A stretch of DNA of 39,778 nt from Geobacteraceae bacterium (lineage in GTDB: Bacteria; Desulfobacterota; Desulfuromonadia; Geobacterales; Geobacteraceae), in the NCBI GenBank assembly GCA_029975275.1, contig JARKPN010000062.1, forward strand, positions 1-39,778, written 5' to 3'. Of the stretch, positions 9,196 through 17,860 are shown piece after piece. The notes below the pieces were generated by a model. It worked only from the letters and a program-made list of their open reading frames with translations, did no database searches and was not told the DNA's origin. Position 1 is the stretch's first letter. Each line of letters begins with the position of its first letter. The translations under genes were made by a program, and so were the position numbers.

Positions 9196-10499
9196 TTTCC
9201 GCTCTCCAAAACATCTTCAGAATTCCTGAGCTGAAAAAGAGGGTTTTTTATTCATTGGCCATGCTGGCCGTCTATCGCGTAGGATGTCACATTCCGACGC
9301 CCGGCGTTGACAGTCAGGCGCTGGCTCATTTCTTTGCCCAGGCTCGAGGGACCCTTCTCGGAATGTTTGACATGTTTTCCGGCGGTGCGCTGGAAAAGCT
9401 GACGGTGTTTGCCTTGGGCATAATGCCGTATATATCGTCCTCGATTATTTTTCAACTGCTTACGGTGGTAGTACCCTCTATTGAGAAATTGTCAAAAGAA
9501 GGTGAGGCCGGAAGGAAAAAAATTACGCAGTACACTCGCTACGGAACTATTGTTCTCAGTGTCGTCCAGGCGCTCGGTATAAGTATCGGACTAGAGAGCA
9601 TGACCGGCGCGGCGGGTGAGTTAGTTGTCCCGGCCCCGGGATGGGGCTTTCGCATAATGACGGTTATTACACTGACTGCCGGAACAGCTTTCATTATGTG
9701 GATGGGTGAGCAGATGTCGGAGAAGGGGGTAGGTAACGGTATCTCCCTTATCATTTTCGCAGGAATTGTTGCTCGAATCCCTGTGGCGATTCTGAACAGC
9801 TTCCGGCTGCTGAAGACTGACGAGATATCCTTGTTCGTCATAATATCCGCCCTGATTGTAATGCTGGCGGTAATTGCAGGCATAGTATTCGTCGAAAGAG
9901 GACAAAGGCGGTTGCCGATTCATTATGCGAAAAGAGTGGTCGGGCTCAAGACTTACGGTGCCCAGACTTCGCATCTTCCCCTAAAGGTGAACATGGCAGG
10001 GGTCATTCCTCCCATCTTTGCATCTTCAATCATAATGTTCCCGGCTACGGTGGCGAACTTCATCAACGTGCCTGCTGTACAGCGCTTTACGCAAAGCTTT
10101 ACGCCGGGCAACGTGTTGTACGAGGTTTTTTATGTTGCGTTCATAGTCTTTTTCTGCTATTTCTACACGGCTGTCACCTTTAATCCGGCGGATGTTGCTG
10201 AAAATATAAAGAAGCACGGGGGTTACATACCTGGGATAAGACCCGGTAAGGAAACTTCGGAGTTTCTCGATAAGGTTCTGACAAAATTGACTTTTGCGGG
10301 AGCTATTTATATTTCTATTGTTTGTGTGCTCCCCTCTATTTTGATTAGCAAATTTAAGCTTCCGTTTTATTTCGGCGGGACCGCTTTGCTGATTGCCGTC
10401 GGCGTTGGAATGGATACGGTGGCGCAGATTGAATCTCATCTGATTACTAGAAACTACGAAGGCTTTATGAAAGGTGTCCGGATTAAGGGCAGAAGATGA
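9192..10499 (+). CDS. secY: Protein translocase subunit SecY (TTG start)
   Basis: At 435 residues with about ten hydrophobic segments, this is the channel-forming subunit of the SecYEG inner-membrane translocon. Family marks include [11 protein letters not shown], the plug-region stretch [29 protein letters not shown], and the C-terminal cytoplasmic loop [20 protein letters not shown] that binds SecA and ribosomes. Translation starts at a TTG overlapping the rplO stop, and the stop is 4 nt before adk, so expression is tied to the ribosomal cluster. Confidence 0.98.
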   Translation: MISALQNIFRIPELKKRVFYSLAMLAVYRVGCHIPTPGVDSQALAHFFAQARGTLLGMFDMFSGGALEKLTVFALGIMPYISSSIIFQLLTVVVPSIEKLSKEGEAGRKKITQYTRYGTIVLSVVQALGISIGLESMTGAAGELVVPAPGWGFRIMTVITLTAGTAFIMWMGEQMSEKGVGNGISLIIFAGIVARIPVAILNSFRLLKTDEISLFVIISALIVMLAVIAGIVFVERGQRRLPIHYAKRVVGLKTYGAQTSHLPLKVNMAGVIPPIFASSIIMFPATVANFINVPAVQRFTQSFTPGNVLYEVFYVAFIVFFCYFYTAVTFNPADVAENIKKHGGYIPGIRPGKETSEFLDKVLTKLTFAGAIYISIVCVLPSILISKFKLPFYFGGTALLIAVGVGMDTVAQIESHLITRNYEGFMKGVRIKGRR

Positions 10500-10503
10500 A
10501 TTT

Positions 10504-11163
10504 ATGGCTGAAGCAGATACGGGTCTGATTTTCCTGGGTCCTCCTGGAGCCGGCAAGGGGACGCAAGCAAAGATACTCAGTGCATATCTTGGTGTCCCGC
10601 AGATCTCTACCGGGGACATTTTGAGATCCGCCGTCAGGGAACAGACACCGATGGGACTGCGCGCGAAGTCTTATATGGACTCCGGAGCGCTCGTCCCTGA
10701 TGAAGTTGTGGTTGGAATCGTTGAAGAAAGATTATCAGAAGCCGATTGTTCACCGGGATTTATTCTCGACGGTTTTCCGCGAACTGTTCCCCAGGCTGAG
10801 GCGCTTTCTGAAATGCTGAACCGTAAGGGGAGGGCGATTCAGGCTGTCGTATCCATTACGGTGAACGAAGATGAGCTCCTTGCGAGGATAGGCGGAAGGC
10901 GGGCTTGTCAGAATTGTGGGAAGGTGTACCATATCCAGAATGAGCCACCGAGAAAAGAGGGTGTCTGCGATCTCTGCAACGGCCCCTTGTACCAGAGGGA
11001 TGATGATAAAGAGGAAACCATGCGCAGACGGCTTGAAGAGTATGGAAAGAAAACTGCGCCGCTTATAGACTATTATTCCCGGCAAAGGCTGCTGGTGGAA
11101 GTTGCTGGTATCGGTTCAATCGAAGATATACAGCAAAATATCAGAAAAGCACTGACTAGGTGA
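10504..11163 (+). CDS. adk: Adenylate kinase with zinc-type lid
   Basis: The enzyme interconverts ATP + AMP and 2 ADP. The P-loop GPPGAGKGT lies at residues 12-20, the AMP-site motif STGD at about 35-38 and DGFPRT at 89-94. The lid carries Cys135, Cys138, Cys155 and Cys158, the four-cysteine zinc form. ATG 10504 is chosen because upstream in-frame starts would lie inside secY; the ribosome-binding site is weak, so coupling to secY is likely. Length is 219 residues, normal for the long-lid type. The stop overlaps the map start. Confidence 0.97.
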   Translation: MAEADTGLIFLGPPGAGKGTQAKILSAYLGVPQISTGDILRSAVREQTPMGLRAKSYMDSGALVPDEVVVGIVEERLSEADCSPGFILDGFPRTVPQAEALSEMLNRKGRAIQAVVSITVNEDELLARIGGRRACQNCGKVYHIQNEPPRKEGVCDLCNGPLYQRDDDKEETMRRRLEEYGKKTAPLIDYYSRQRLLVEVAGIGSIEDIQQNIRKALTR

Positions 11164-11915
11164 GCGGTTTGATTATTCTTAAATCTCCAAAAGAGATTGA
11201 AAGGATGAGGGTTCCGTGTCGCATAGTTGCAGAAGTGCTTCTTAAGCTGAAGGAAGAGATAAAGCCTGGTGTTACAACGTTGTATCTTGATGCCATGGCA
11301 GAGAGGCTTACACGGAAGCATAAGGCTGTGCCAGCTTTCAAGGGATACAGCGGTTATCCCTTTTCACTATGCTGCTCGGTAAACGAACAGGTCGTACACG
11401 GCATGCCTAATAATGCTCCCTTGATAGCAGGCGATATAATCAGCATAGATTTTGGTGCGGTATTTGACGGGTTTTACGGTGATGCCGCTATAACGGTTCC
11501 GGTAGGGAATGTGTCGCAGGCCGCCGATAAGCTGATTCGGGTGACGGAGGAATCGCTTTACAAGGCTATCGAGAAGGCAACTACTGAGAACAGGCTTTTC
11601 GACATATCAAACGTGGTTCAGGTCCATGCCGAATCCAACGGTTTTTCTGTGGTTCGGGATTTTGTCGGCCATGGGATAGGTCATAATCTTCATGAGAGTC
11701 CGCAGGTGCCTAACTTTGGAAGGGCCAAACAAGGCATAAGATTAAAGGCGGGAATGGTCTTGGCAATAGAGCCCATGATCAATGAAAAGGGACCAGCGGT
11801 CAAAATATTGGAGGATGGATGGACCGCCACAACAATAGATGGTGGTCTTTCTGCACACTTTGAACATACCGTTGCTATAACGGAAAATGGCCCGGATATT
11901 TTGTCCATGCTGTGA
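11160..11915 (+). CDS. map: Methionine aminopeptidase, type I (GTG start)
   Basis: This cytosolic metalloenzyme removes the initiator methionine from new proteins. The 251-residue sequence keeps all five metal ligands, Asp97, Asp108, His171, Glu204 and Glu235, and the substrate-site His80, at the same numbering as the E. coli enzyme. It lacks the N-terminal zinc-finger extension of longer forms. The GTG start overlaps the adk stop (GTGA). A 78-nt gap to rpmJ follows, where infA lies in many other bacteria but not here. Confidence 0.97.
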   Translation: MSGLIILKSPKEIERMRVPCRIVAEVLLKLKEEIKPGVTTLYLDAMAERLTRKHKAVPAFKGYSGYPFSLCCSVNEQVVHGMPNNAPLIAGDIISIDFGAVFDGFYGDAAITVPVGNVSQAADKLIRVTEESLYKAIEKATTENRLFDISNVVQVHAESNGFSVVRDFVGHGIGHNLHESPQVPNFGRAKQGIRLKAGMVLAIEPMINEKGPAVKILEDGWTATTIDGGLSAHFEHTVAITENGPDILSML

Positions 11916-11993
11916 AACGTCAAACAACGCTTTAGTAGCTAATCACCTAGTGAGTAGAGATATCAATAATTGAATAATATGAAAGGGTAACCC

Positions 11994-12107
11994 ATGAAAG
12001 TCCGTGCTTCCGTAAAAAAGATGTGCGACAAATGCAAAATAATACGTCGCAAGCGCATTGTTAGAATTATTTGTGACATTCCGAAACATACCCAGCGTCA
12101 GGGATAA
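11994..12107 (+). CDS. rpmJ: 50S ribosomal protein L36, zinc form
   Basis: A 37-residue frame reading [20 protein letters not shown] and ending PKHTQRQG is L36. Cys11, Cys14, Cys27 and His32 form the zinc site. AAGGGTAA lies just ahead of the ATG. L36 is the smallest 50S protein and sits near the L11 stalk base. Its position between map and rpsM is the standard one. Confidence 0.97.
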   Translation: MKVRASVKKMCDKCKIIRRKRIVRIICDIPKHTQRQG

Positions 12108-12131
12108 AAGGATAACGAGGAGGAGTAGGCA

Positions 12132-12500
12132 TTGGCACGTATATCCGGAATAGATTTACCAAAAAACAAGAGGATAGAAATTGCGCTTACCTATATTTAC
12201 GGAATCGGAAGATCAACCTCCAAAAAGATACTCGCCGAGTCCGGAGTAGATAGCAACACCCGGACTGAAAATCTCACTGAGCCTGAAGTAGCCAGTATCA
12301 GGGAAATCATCGACAAGAATTACAAGGTTGAAGGCGATCTTCGCAGAGAAGTATCCATGAATATCAAGCGATTGATGGATCTGGGCTGCTACAAGGGGTT
12401 GCGTCACAGGAGAGGTTTGCCGGTGAACGGACAGAGAACGAAGACGAACGCAAGGACCCGGAAGGGACCTGCAAGAACAGTCGCTGGTAAAAAGAAATAG
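12132..12500 (+). CDS. rpsM: 30S ribosomal protein S13 (TTG start)
   Basis: The 122-residue product reads (M)[20 protein letters not shown], the conserved S13 start, so the TTG at 12132 is the initiator; GGAGGAG lies upstream. The helix-two-turn-helix region and the basic tail [20 protein letters not shown] are intact. S13 contacts the P-site tRNA and forms bridges to the large subunit. Confidence 0.97.
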   Translation: MARISGIDLPKNKRIEIALTYIYGIGRSTSKKILAESGVDSNTRTENLTEPEVASIREIIDKNYKVEGDLRREVSMNIKRLMDLGCYKGLRHRRGLPVNGQRTKTNARTRKGPARTVAGKKK

Positions 12501-12520
12501 CATGAGTATCTGGAGGAATA

Positions 12521-12916
12521 ATGGCTAACCCGGCACGTAAAGTTGTTAGAAAAAAGAAAGAGAAAAAACACATACCTAACGGTGTTGCGCATATACAGGC
12601 GACTTTCAACAACACCATGATCACCATAACCGACCAGAACGGTAATGTCCTTGCATGGTCGAGTTCCGGAAGCAAAGGGTTTAAGGGGTCGAGAAAAAGT
12701 ACGCCGTTTGCCGCTCAGATAGCCGCTGAAGATGCCGCCAAGAAGGCCCAGGAGCACGGGGTCAGGAACATAGAAGTTTACGTCAAAGGGCCGGGTTCCG
12801 GGAGAGAATCGGCTTTGCGGGCCTTACAGGCCGCCGGCTTTTCAATCAGCTTCATTCGCGACGTAACCCCGATACCGCATAATGGTTGCCGTCCGCCCAA
12901 GAGAAGAAGAGTATAA
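12521..12916 (+). CDS. rpsK: 30S ribosomal protein S11
   Basis: The 131-residue protein has [19 protein letters not shown] and the C-terminal [19 protein letters not shown], both diagnostic of S11. S11 forms part of the platform of the 30S subunit near the mRNA Shine-Dalgarno helix. A TGGAGGAATA element is optimally placed before the ATG. rpsD begins 24 nt downstream. Confidence 0.98.
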   Translation: MANPARKVVRKKKEKKHIPNGVAHIQATFNNTMITITDQNGNVLAWSSSGSKGFKGSRKSTPFAAQIAAEDAAKKAQEHGVRNIEVYVKGPGSGRESALRALQAAGFSISFIRDVTPIPHNGCRPPKRRRV

Positions 12917-12940
12917 GTCTCATAGTGAAGGAGGTTTTAA

Positions 12941-13567
12941 TTGGCTAGATATACAGGACCTTGCTGCAGACTTTGCAGAAGGGAAAATATGGAGCTGTTT
13001 CTTAAGGGCGAGAGGTGCTTTACTGACAAGTGCGCAATCAAAAGAAGAAACTATGCACCCGGACAGCATGGCCAAGCCCGCGTCAAGGTTTCTCCCTATG
13101 GTATCCAGTTGAGGGAAAAGCAGAAAGTCCGCCGGATTTACGGAATTCTGGAGGAACAGTTCCGTGGGTATTTTGAAAAAGCCGACAGAATGAAGGGGGT
13201 TACAGGTGAGAACCTGTTGTTTCTTCTGGAAAGACGGCTTGATAACACCGTCTATAGACTGGGGTTCGCGACGTCCAGAACCCAGGCCAGGATGCTGGTG
13301 CGTCAGGGTCATTTCACCGTAAATGGAAAGAGGGTAGATATTCCGTCTTTTCAGGTTAAGCTGGGAAACGTAGTCGCATTGCGGGAAAAGAGCCGTTCCA
13401 TAACAGTTATCACTGAAGCTCTGGAGGCGGTTGTGCGCAGGGGAATTCCGCAGTGGCTGGAGCTGGATAAGGATGGGTTTAGCGGGAAGGTAAAAGCGCT
13501 TATTACCAGAGAAGATATTACGACACCGATCCAGGAACAACTCATAGTAGAGCTCTATTCCAAGTAA
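12941..13567 (+). CDS. rpsD: 30S ribosomal protein S4, zinc form (TTG start)
   Basis: This 208-residue S4 reads (M)[19 protein letters not shown], so the TTG at 12941 is the initiator, preceded by AAGGAGG. Cys9, Cys12, Cys26 and Cys31 form the zinc knuckle of the cysteine-containing S4 class. The S4 RNA-binding domain follows at about residue 98 ([20 protein letters not shown]). S4 nucleates 30S assembly and affects decoding accuracy; in E. coli it represses the alpha operon, which cannot be tested here. Confidence 0.98.
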   Translation: MARYTGPCCRLCRRENMELFLKGERCFTDKCAIKRRNYAPGQHGQARVKVSPYGIQLREKQKVRRIYGILEEQFRGYFEKADRMKGVTGENLLFLLERRLDNTVYRLGFATSRTQARMLVRQGHFTVNGKRVDIPSFQVKLGNVVALREKSRSITVITEALEAVVRRGIPQWLELDKDGFSGKVKALITREDITTPIQEQLIVELYSK

Positions 13568-13601
13568 TAGTATGACTAGACATGCTCCTGGGAGGATTTA
13601 G

Positions 13602-14624
13602 ATGCATAAGAATTGGCGAGACCTGATTAAACCAAAAAAGGTCCAAGTTGAAGCCGAATCGCTTAGCGATACCTATGGTAAATTTTATGCGGAACCGTTC
13701 GAACGCGGGTTTGGGACGACGCTTGGTAACTCGCTTCGTAGAGTGCTGCTGTCTTCTTTGCAAGGCGCGGCAATCTGTTCCGTCAGAATAAAAGGCGTAT
13801 TACACGAATTTTCTGCAATACCCGGAGTAACTGAAGACGTTACGGACATAGTTCTCAATCTCAAGGGTATTCGTATAAAAATGCACGGCACTGAAGCTCG
13901 CACTGTGCGTATAATTCACAAGGGCGAGGGTATAGTACGCGGCAAGGATATAATAACAGATCAGAACGTTGAGATACTGAACCCGGAACATCTGATCGCT
14001 ACCTGCTCCAAGGACGCCAACCTGGAAGTCGAGATGGTTGTCAAACTCGGCAAAGGTTATGTTCCCGCAGACAGGAATCGTGACGAAAAGTCGCCTGTTG
14101 GTACGATCCCCATTGATTCAATTTTTTCACCTATTCAAAAAGTCAACTTTGGTGTCTCAAATGCCCGTGTAGGGCAGATGACGGATTATGATAAGCTGAC
14201 CATCGAGCTTTGGACGGATGGAAGCGTCAAGCCTGAAGATGCCTTGGCCTTTGCGGCAAAGATCCTCAAAGATCAGTTGACCATCTTCATTAATTTCGAC
14301 GAAGAGGCGGAAGAGGTCGAAGAGGGCGAGATTGAGGAGGATCGGGACAGAATCAACGAGAATCTCTACCGCTCGGTTGATGAACTCGAACTCTCGGTTC
14401 GTTCCGCGAACTGCCTGAAAAACGCCGGTATCAAGTTGATAGGCGAACTGGTTTCCCGTTCTGAAGCCGAAATGCTGAAGACACAGAATTTTGGTCGCAA
14501 GTCCCTGAACGAGATAAAGGACGTGCTGGCGGACATGGGACTGACTTTAGGAATGAGCCTGGAAAACTTTCCTGACCCTGAGATCCTGCGGAGAATCCGT
14601 GGCGAAAGGCAGGAAGAAGAATAA
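13602..14624 (+). CDS. rpoA: DNA-directed RNA polymerase alpha subunit
   Basis: The 340-residue protein has the dimerising N-terminal domain ([20 protein letters not shown] near residue 40), an acidic linker around residues 234-250 ([16 protein letters not shown]), and the C-terminal domain from about 255 with [17 protein letters not shown] and the helix-hairpin-helix that binds UP elements and activators. It is the platform for polymerase assembly. Length is normal. It sits between rpsD (34 nt) and rplQ (36 nt), as in the alpha operon elsewhere. Confidence 0.99.
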   Translation: MHKNWRDLIKPKKVQVEAESLSDTYGKFYAEPFERGFGTTLGNSLRRVLLSSLQGAAICSVRIKGVLHEFSAIPGVTEDVTDIVLNLKGIRIKMHGTEARTVRIIHKGEGIVRGKDIITDQNVEILNPEHLIATCSKDANLEVEMVVKLGKGYVPADRNRDEKSPVGTIPIDSIFSPIQKVNFGVSNARVGQMTDYDKLTIELWTDGSVKPEDALAFAAKILKDQLTIFINFDEEAEEVEEGEIEEDRDRINENLYRSVDELELSVRSANCLKNAGIKLIGELVSRSEAEMLKTQNFGRKSLNEIKDVLADMGLTLGMSLENFPDPEILRRIRGERQEEE

Positions 14625-14660
14625 CTTGTCAGGTTACTGCAGAGAGAAAGGGTCCGTATT

Positions 14661-15155
14661 ATGCGTCACAATAAAGCCGGAAGAAGGTTGGGCAGAACCA
14701 CCAGCCATAGAATTGCCATGTTCAGAAATATGGTAACCTCGTTTCTTACCCACGAGAGAATAGTTACCACCGATGCAAAGGCCAAGGAACTGAGGCCTAT
14801 TGCAGAGAAGTTGATAACGTTGGGGAAGCAGGGCGATCTGCATTCAGTACGTCAGGCCGCATCCTACATAAGGGACAAGAAGACCGTTACCAAGCTTTTT
14901 TCAGTTATTGCGCCCAGGTACAGGGAACGGGCAGGCGGGTATACAAGAATAGTAAAGCTCGGCATCCGTCCCGGGGATACTGCGCAGCTTTCCGTTATCG
15001 AACTTGTGGAGGAGCAGTTGCCGCAGAAGCGGACCGGTAAGGGTGAAAAGACAAAGGTAACCGTGCAGGTTGAAGCCAAAGAAAAGGCTGAGGCGGCAGA
15101 ACCGGTTGCTGAAGTTTCTGCTGAACAGAAAGACGAAAGTGTGAAGGAAGCGTAA
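14661..15155 (+). CDS. rplQ: 50S ribosomal protein L17 with acidic C-terminal tail
   Basis: The first 118 or so residues are a normal L17: [37 protein letters not shown] and a C-terminal VIELVEEQ. After that comes a tail of about 45 residues, first basic, then rich in Ala, Glu and Val. The full length of 164 exceeds the usual 115-130. The tail is likely disordered and its role is unknown; similar tails occur in some other L17 proteins. It is the last gene of the cluster, with a terminator 60 nt downstream. Confidence 0.96.
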   Translation: MRHNKAGRRLGRTTSHRIAMFRNMVTSFLTHERIVTTDAKAKELRPIAEKLITLGKQGDLHSVRQAASYIRDKKTVTKLFSVIAPRYRERAGGYTRIVKLGIRPGDTAQLSVIELVEEQLPQKRTGKGEKTKVTVQVEAKEKAEAAEPVAEVSAEQKDESVKEA

Positions 15156-15215
15156 CAATTGCATCGCGTTATGACTCGAAGGACGTTATTCAGTTGCAAG
15201 GAATGTCCAGAAATC

Positions 15216-15250
15216 AAAAAAACAGGCAAAAAACTTTGCCTGTTTTTTTT
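15216..15250 (+). terminator. Intrinsic terminator of the ribosomal cluster
   Basis: A-rich left arm with ACAGGCAAA (15222-15230), a four-base loop, TTTGCCTGT (15235-15243) and then a run of T to 15250. The outer A and T runs can extend the stem to about 15 bp. This is a textbook rho-independent terminator for transcripts coming from rplQ. Confidence 0.93.
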
Positions 15251-15295
15251 TGGTGTGGCTTTTCCGGCCTGAGGCGGCTATGTAACCGGAGCAGA

Positions 15296-15321
15296 TTCGC
15301 GTCATGGCGATTTGACGCGAA
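15296..15321. promoter_or_regulatory. Perfect inverted repeat upstream of the PBP promoter
   Basis: TTCGCGTCA and TGACGCGAA form a perfect 9-bp inverted repeat with an 8-base spacer. It lies 14 bp upstream of the -35 box at 15336 and has no T-run after it, so it looks more like a protein-binding palindrome than a terminator. The regulator is unknown. Confidence 0.5.
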
Positions 15322-15335
15322 ACCGTCCGCAATGA

Positions 15336-15364
15336 TTGACAATTTTGGGTAACTGGCATATAGT
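15336..15364 (+). promoter_or_regulatory. Sigma-70-type promoter of the PBP gene
   Basis: A perfect TTGACA (15336-15341), a 17-base spacer and TATAGT (15359-15364). The predicted transcript would start near 15371 and have a leader of about 75 nt before the ATG at 15445. It follows the rplQ terminator, so the PBP gene has its own transcription unit. Confidence 0.85.
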
Positions 15365-15444
15365 CCTCAAAGTACGACGGGTGGCGCGTTAGTTCCGTAA
15401 TCAATGCTGATGTTGTCTTAACTTATTATCTAGACGAACCGTAC

Positions 15445-16827
15445 ATGCAAGATCTGAAACATCTAACCAGAAAAAGGTCCATCTTTTCTTTTGCAAAAAA
15501 TACCAGAAAGAAAAGAACCTCAAAAAATACATTTAATTCCCTTGCTGAAAAGAAAACCAGGCAAAGTCGGCTCAGGGTTCTGCTGCCGATACTTGCGATC
15601 TTTCTGGCATCCTATCCATTGTTTTTTCTTCTGAAATCCTCCTCTGCATCCCTTTTTCTAAGTTTTGTTAAAGCTGCGGGCAAACGGCAGCATCAAACAG
15701 CCGAGCAACTCGATTCCTACAAGGGCTTTCGGATTGCCGCGGAAATGCTGAAAAACTCCGGTATGACCGATAAGGGGCTTGCTGCCGTGCTTCCCGACGG
15801 GAGAAAGGTCCTTTTCACAATTGATATGGCCCTTCAGGACCGGGTTCGGAATGTTATGGCGGAAAATGACGTGCCGTACGGTGTTTTTGTGGCAATTGAG
15901 CCCAAGACGGGCAGAATCCTTGCGATGGCCGGGCATTCGTCAATTGATCCGGCATGGGCCGACGCCGCATTTTTCAGGCTTTATCCCATGGCGTCACTTT
16001 TCAAGATAATCACTGCGTCGGCAGCATTGGAGCAGAAAAAGGTTGAGCCTGATACCATGTTTGCTTTCAGGGGCTACTCGTATTCCGAAAACCCGAAGCA
16101 CTGGAGTGTAAAACCGGGCCAAAAAGGCCAGCAGATGTCGCTTGCCCTCGCCATGGGGAAGTCCATAAACCCTGTTTTCGGCAGGCTGGCCAGTGACGTT
16201 GTAGGCAGGGAATCCATCATGTCCTATGTAGAGCGGTTCGGGTTCAACCAGCACCTCTTTCCGGGGGCTCCTGTCGTGCCGAGTCGAGCCGCCGTTCCAC
16301 AGGATGACCTCGAGCTGAAACTTATGGGCGCGGGACTCGGCCGTGAAGTAAAGATTTCACCCCTGCATGCTGCGGTGATGATGGCCGCGATAGCCAATCA
16401 GGGGACCATGATGGCCCCGATCCTGGCAAAAGAGATCAGAGACGTTGACAATGCGGTGGTCCTGGCTGATGTCCCTCAGAGCATACGGCGGCTGGTTACC
16501 GCAGAGACCGCCTTACAGCTCTCCGAGATGCTTCTTACGACCGTGAAGAGCGGGACGTCGAGGAGTGCTTTTCACGACAGAAACGGTAGGCCCAAATTAG
16601 CGTCAGTGGATATATGCGCCAAGACAGGCTCCATCAATGGAAATGAACCAGCGGGGAGCTACAGCTGGTTTGCCGCTTACGCGCCGGCGCAGGACCCGCA
16701 GATTGCTCTGGTCGCGCTGATAATCAATCAGGACAAATGGAAAATCAAGGCGTCGTATCTGGGCGAGCAGGCATTGGAACAGTTCTTTGCTTCCGACGGC
16801 CCGAGAGCCGTACACACGGGCTCTTGA
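15445..16827 (+). CDS. Penicillin-binding transpeptidase, single membrane anchor
   Basis: This is a peptidoglycan cross-linking enzyme of the penicillin-binding transpeptidase fold, probably acting in the periplasm. A basic cytoplasmic N-terminus of about 43 residues is followed by one membrane segment (about 45-63). The three active-site motifs are intact: SLFK with catalytic Ser184 and Lys187, SIN at 240-242, and KTGS at 393. At 460 residues it is shorter than class B PBPs such as PBP2 or FtsI and has room for only a short region between anchor and catalytic domain, so the usual dimerisation domain is missing or reduced. The ribosome-binding site is weak. The stop overlaps the next gene. 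Confidence 0.9.
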   Translation: MQDLKHLTRKRSIFSFAKNTRKKRTSKNTFNSLAEKKTRQSRLRVLLPILAIFLASYPLFFLLKSSSASLFLSFVKAAGKRQHQTAEQLDSYKGFRIAAEMLKNSGMTDKGLAAVLPDGRKVLFTIDMALQDRVRNVMAENDVPYGVFVAIEPKTGRILAMAGHSSIDPAWADAAFFRLYPMASLFKIITASAALEQKKVEPDTMFAFRGYSYSENPKHWSVKPGQKGQQMSLALAMGKSINPVFGRLASDVVGRESIMSYVERFGFNQHLFPGAPVVPSRAAVPQDDLELKLMGAGLGREVKISPLHAAVMMAAIANQGTMMAPILAKEIRDVDNAVVLADVPQSIRRLVTAETALQLSEMLLTTVKSGTSRSAFHDRNGRPKLASVDICAKTGSINGNEPAGSYSWFAAYAPAQDPQIALVALIINQDKWKIKASYLGEQALEQFFASDGPRAVHTGS

Positions 16828-17117
16828 GCACGTGGTTTCACGGTCCGCACTTCGAACGGTCCCATGAGCTTACCGACGAAAATGGGGTGAGATGCCGGAG
16901 GTGCGGAACCTGTTGCGTTGCACCGGATATTACCGCGCTGGGGAAACCTGTCGGAGTCCCCTGCAGCCATCTTGGGAACAGGATGGAATGTACCATATAT
17001 CCCGTCCGGCCGGATGTCTGCCGTAGATATCTGCCGGATGAGATATGCGGGATCATTGCGGCTCCCACGTTGGACGAGAGAGTAGCTAACTATTTGCGGC
17101 TGTTTGGTTTTCTGTGA
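16824..17117 (+). CDS. YkgJ-family cysteine-cluster protein
   Basis: The 97-residue product holds CRRCGTCC (Cys24, 27, 30, 31), then CSHLG, CTIYPVRPDVCRRY and a late cysteine. This is the CxxCxxCC pattern of the YkgJ family, thought to bind zinc or an iron-sulfur cluster; the function is not established. The start is taken as TTG 16824 because it overlaps the PBP stop (TTGA) and no better in-frame codon lies before the cysteine motif; there is no clear ribosome-binding site, so coupling to the PBP gene is assumed. Its last 32 bp overlap lpxH on the other strand. Confidence 0.8.
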   Translation: MSTWFHGPHFERSHELTDENGVRCRRCGTCCVAPDITALGKPVGVPCSHLGNRMECTIYPVRPDVCRRYLPDEICGIIAAPTLDERVANYLRLFGFL

Positions 17118-17853
17118 ACGCTTTCCGGGGGGGATTATAACGATTCAGCGATAGTCTTCCTTCGTACAGTTCACCGTACGAAAACTGGGAAATCCAGTCT
17201 CCGATGGAGAGGAGGGTGTTTTCCCTGCCATCTGTTTTCGTATAGATGAACGGAAAGTGAAAATGGGCGGAAATTACCGCGTCACATCCGTCACGGAAAC
17301 GGGTTTCAGCGAAATTACGTAATAATGTCTCGTAGTTCCACATCGAGTTGCGTATGCCATGCTTTTTTTTGCTCCGGAGACTCAGATGTTTCGCAACCCG
17401 TAAGACGAGAGCCTGCGGAAGCAAGGGAAATAGTGTCCTAGTAATACGGTTATGAAGAAGGAACCGGAGCAGCAGGTAACCACGGTCCCTGGTGTTTATC
17501 TGGTCGCCATGGCAGATGTACATCCGTCTGCCGTCCAGATCGAGGACTGCGGGATGAGGATGGATTTGGGCCCGGAGAGTTTCCGTGAAGAAGCGTCCCA
17601 GATGAAAGTCGTGGTTCCCTTCGAAGATCACGATCTCGGTGCCCGCTTCACTCAGCTCCATTAGCCGCTCCAGCACAGGGCGATAATGCGGGAACGCGGT
17701 TTCCTGAAAACCGACCCAGAACTCGAAAAGGTCCCCAAGGATAAAGAGAGACCGTGTATTGTCCTTAAGCTCCGACAGAAAACGGAGCAGCAGCCGATAG
17801 TTCGCATCAGTGGGATTTCTGAGGTGCGCGTCTGCAATAAAAACCCTTCGCAT
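17086..17853 (-). CDS. lpxH: UDP-2,3-diacylglucosamine hydrolase
   Basis: LpxH removes UMP from UDP-2,3-diacylglucosamine to give lipid X, the fourth step of lipid A synthesis, at the inner face of the inner membrane. The calcineurin-like metal site is complete: Asp8 and His10 (DAH), Asp41 (GDLFEFW), Asn80-His81 (GNHD), His115 (CHGD) and His197/His199 (HFH). At 255 residues the length fits LpxH. Upstream there is no Shine-Dalgarno sequence; instead a promoter lies so close that the message may be leaderless. The 3' end overlaps the convergent YkgJ-family gene. Confidence 0.9.
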   Translation of the reverse strand: MRRVFIADAHLRNPTDANYRLLLRFLSELKDNTRSLFILGDLFEFWVGFQETAFPHYRPVLERLMELSEAGTEIVIFEGNHDFHLGRFFTETLRAQIHPHPAVLDLDGRRMYICHGDQINTRDRGYLLLRFLLHNRITRTLFPLLPQALVLRVAKHLSLRSKKKHGIRNSMWNYETLLRNFAETRFRDGCDAVISAHFHFPFIYTKTDGRENTLLSIGDWISQFSYGELYEGRLSLNRYNPPRKAFTENQTAANS

Positions 17854-17860
17854 GGAGGGT

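Noticed and set aside
10080-10105. ACGCAAAGC-like string resembling part of a cyclic-di-GMP riboswitch
   Set aside because: It lies inside the secY coding region and the rest of the riboswitch consensus is absent.
11940-11993. A/T-rich stretch before rpmJ that might hold a promoter
   Set aside because: No pair of -35 and -10 boxes with acceptable spacing could be found.
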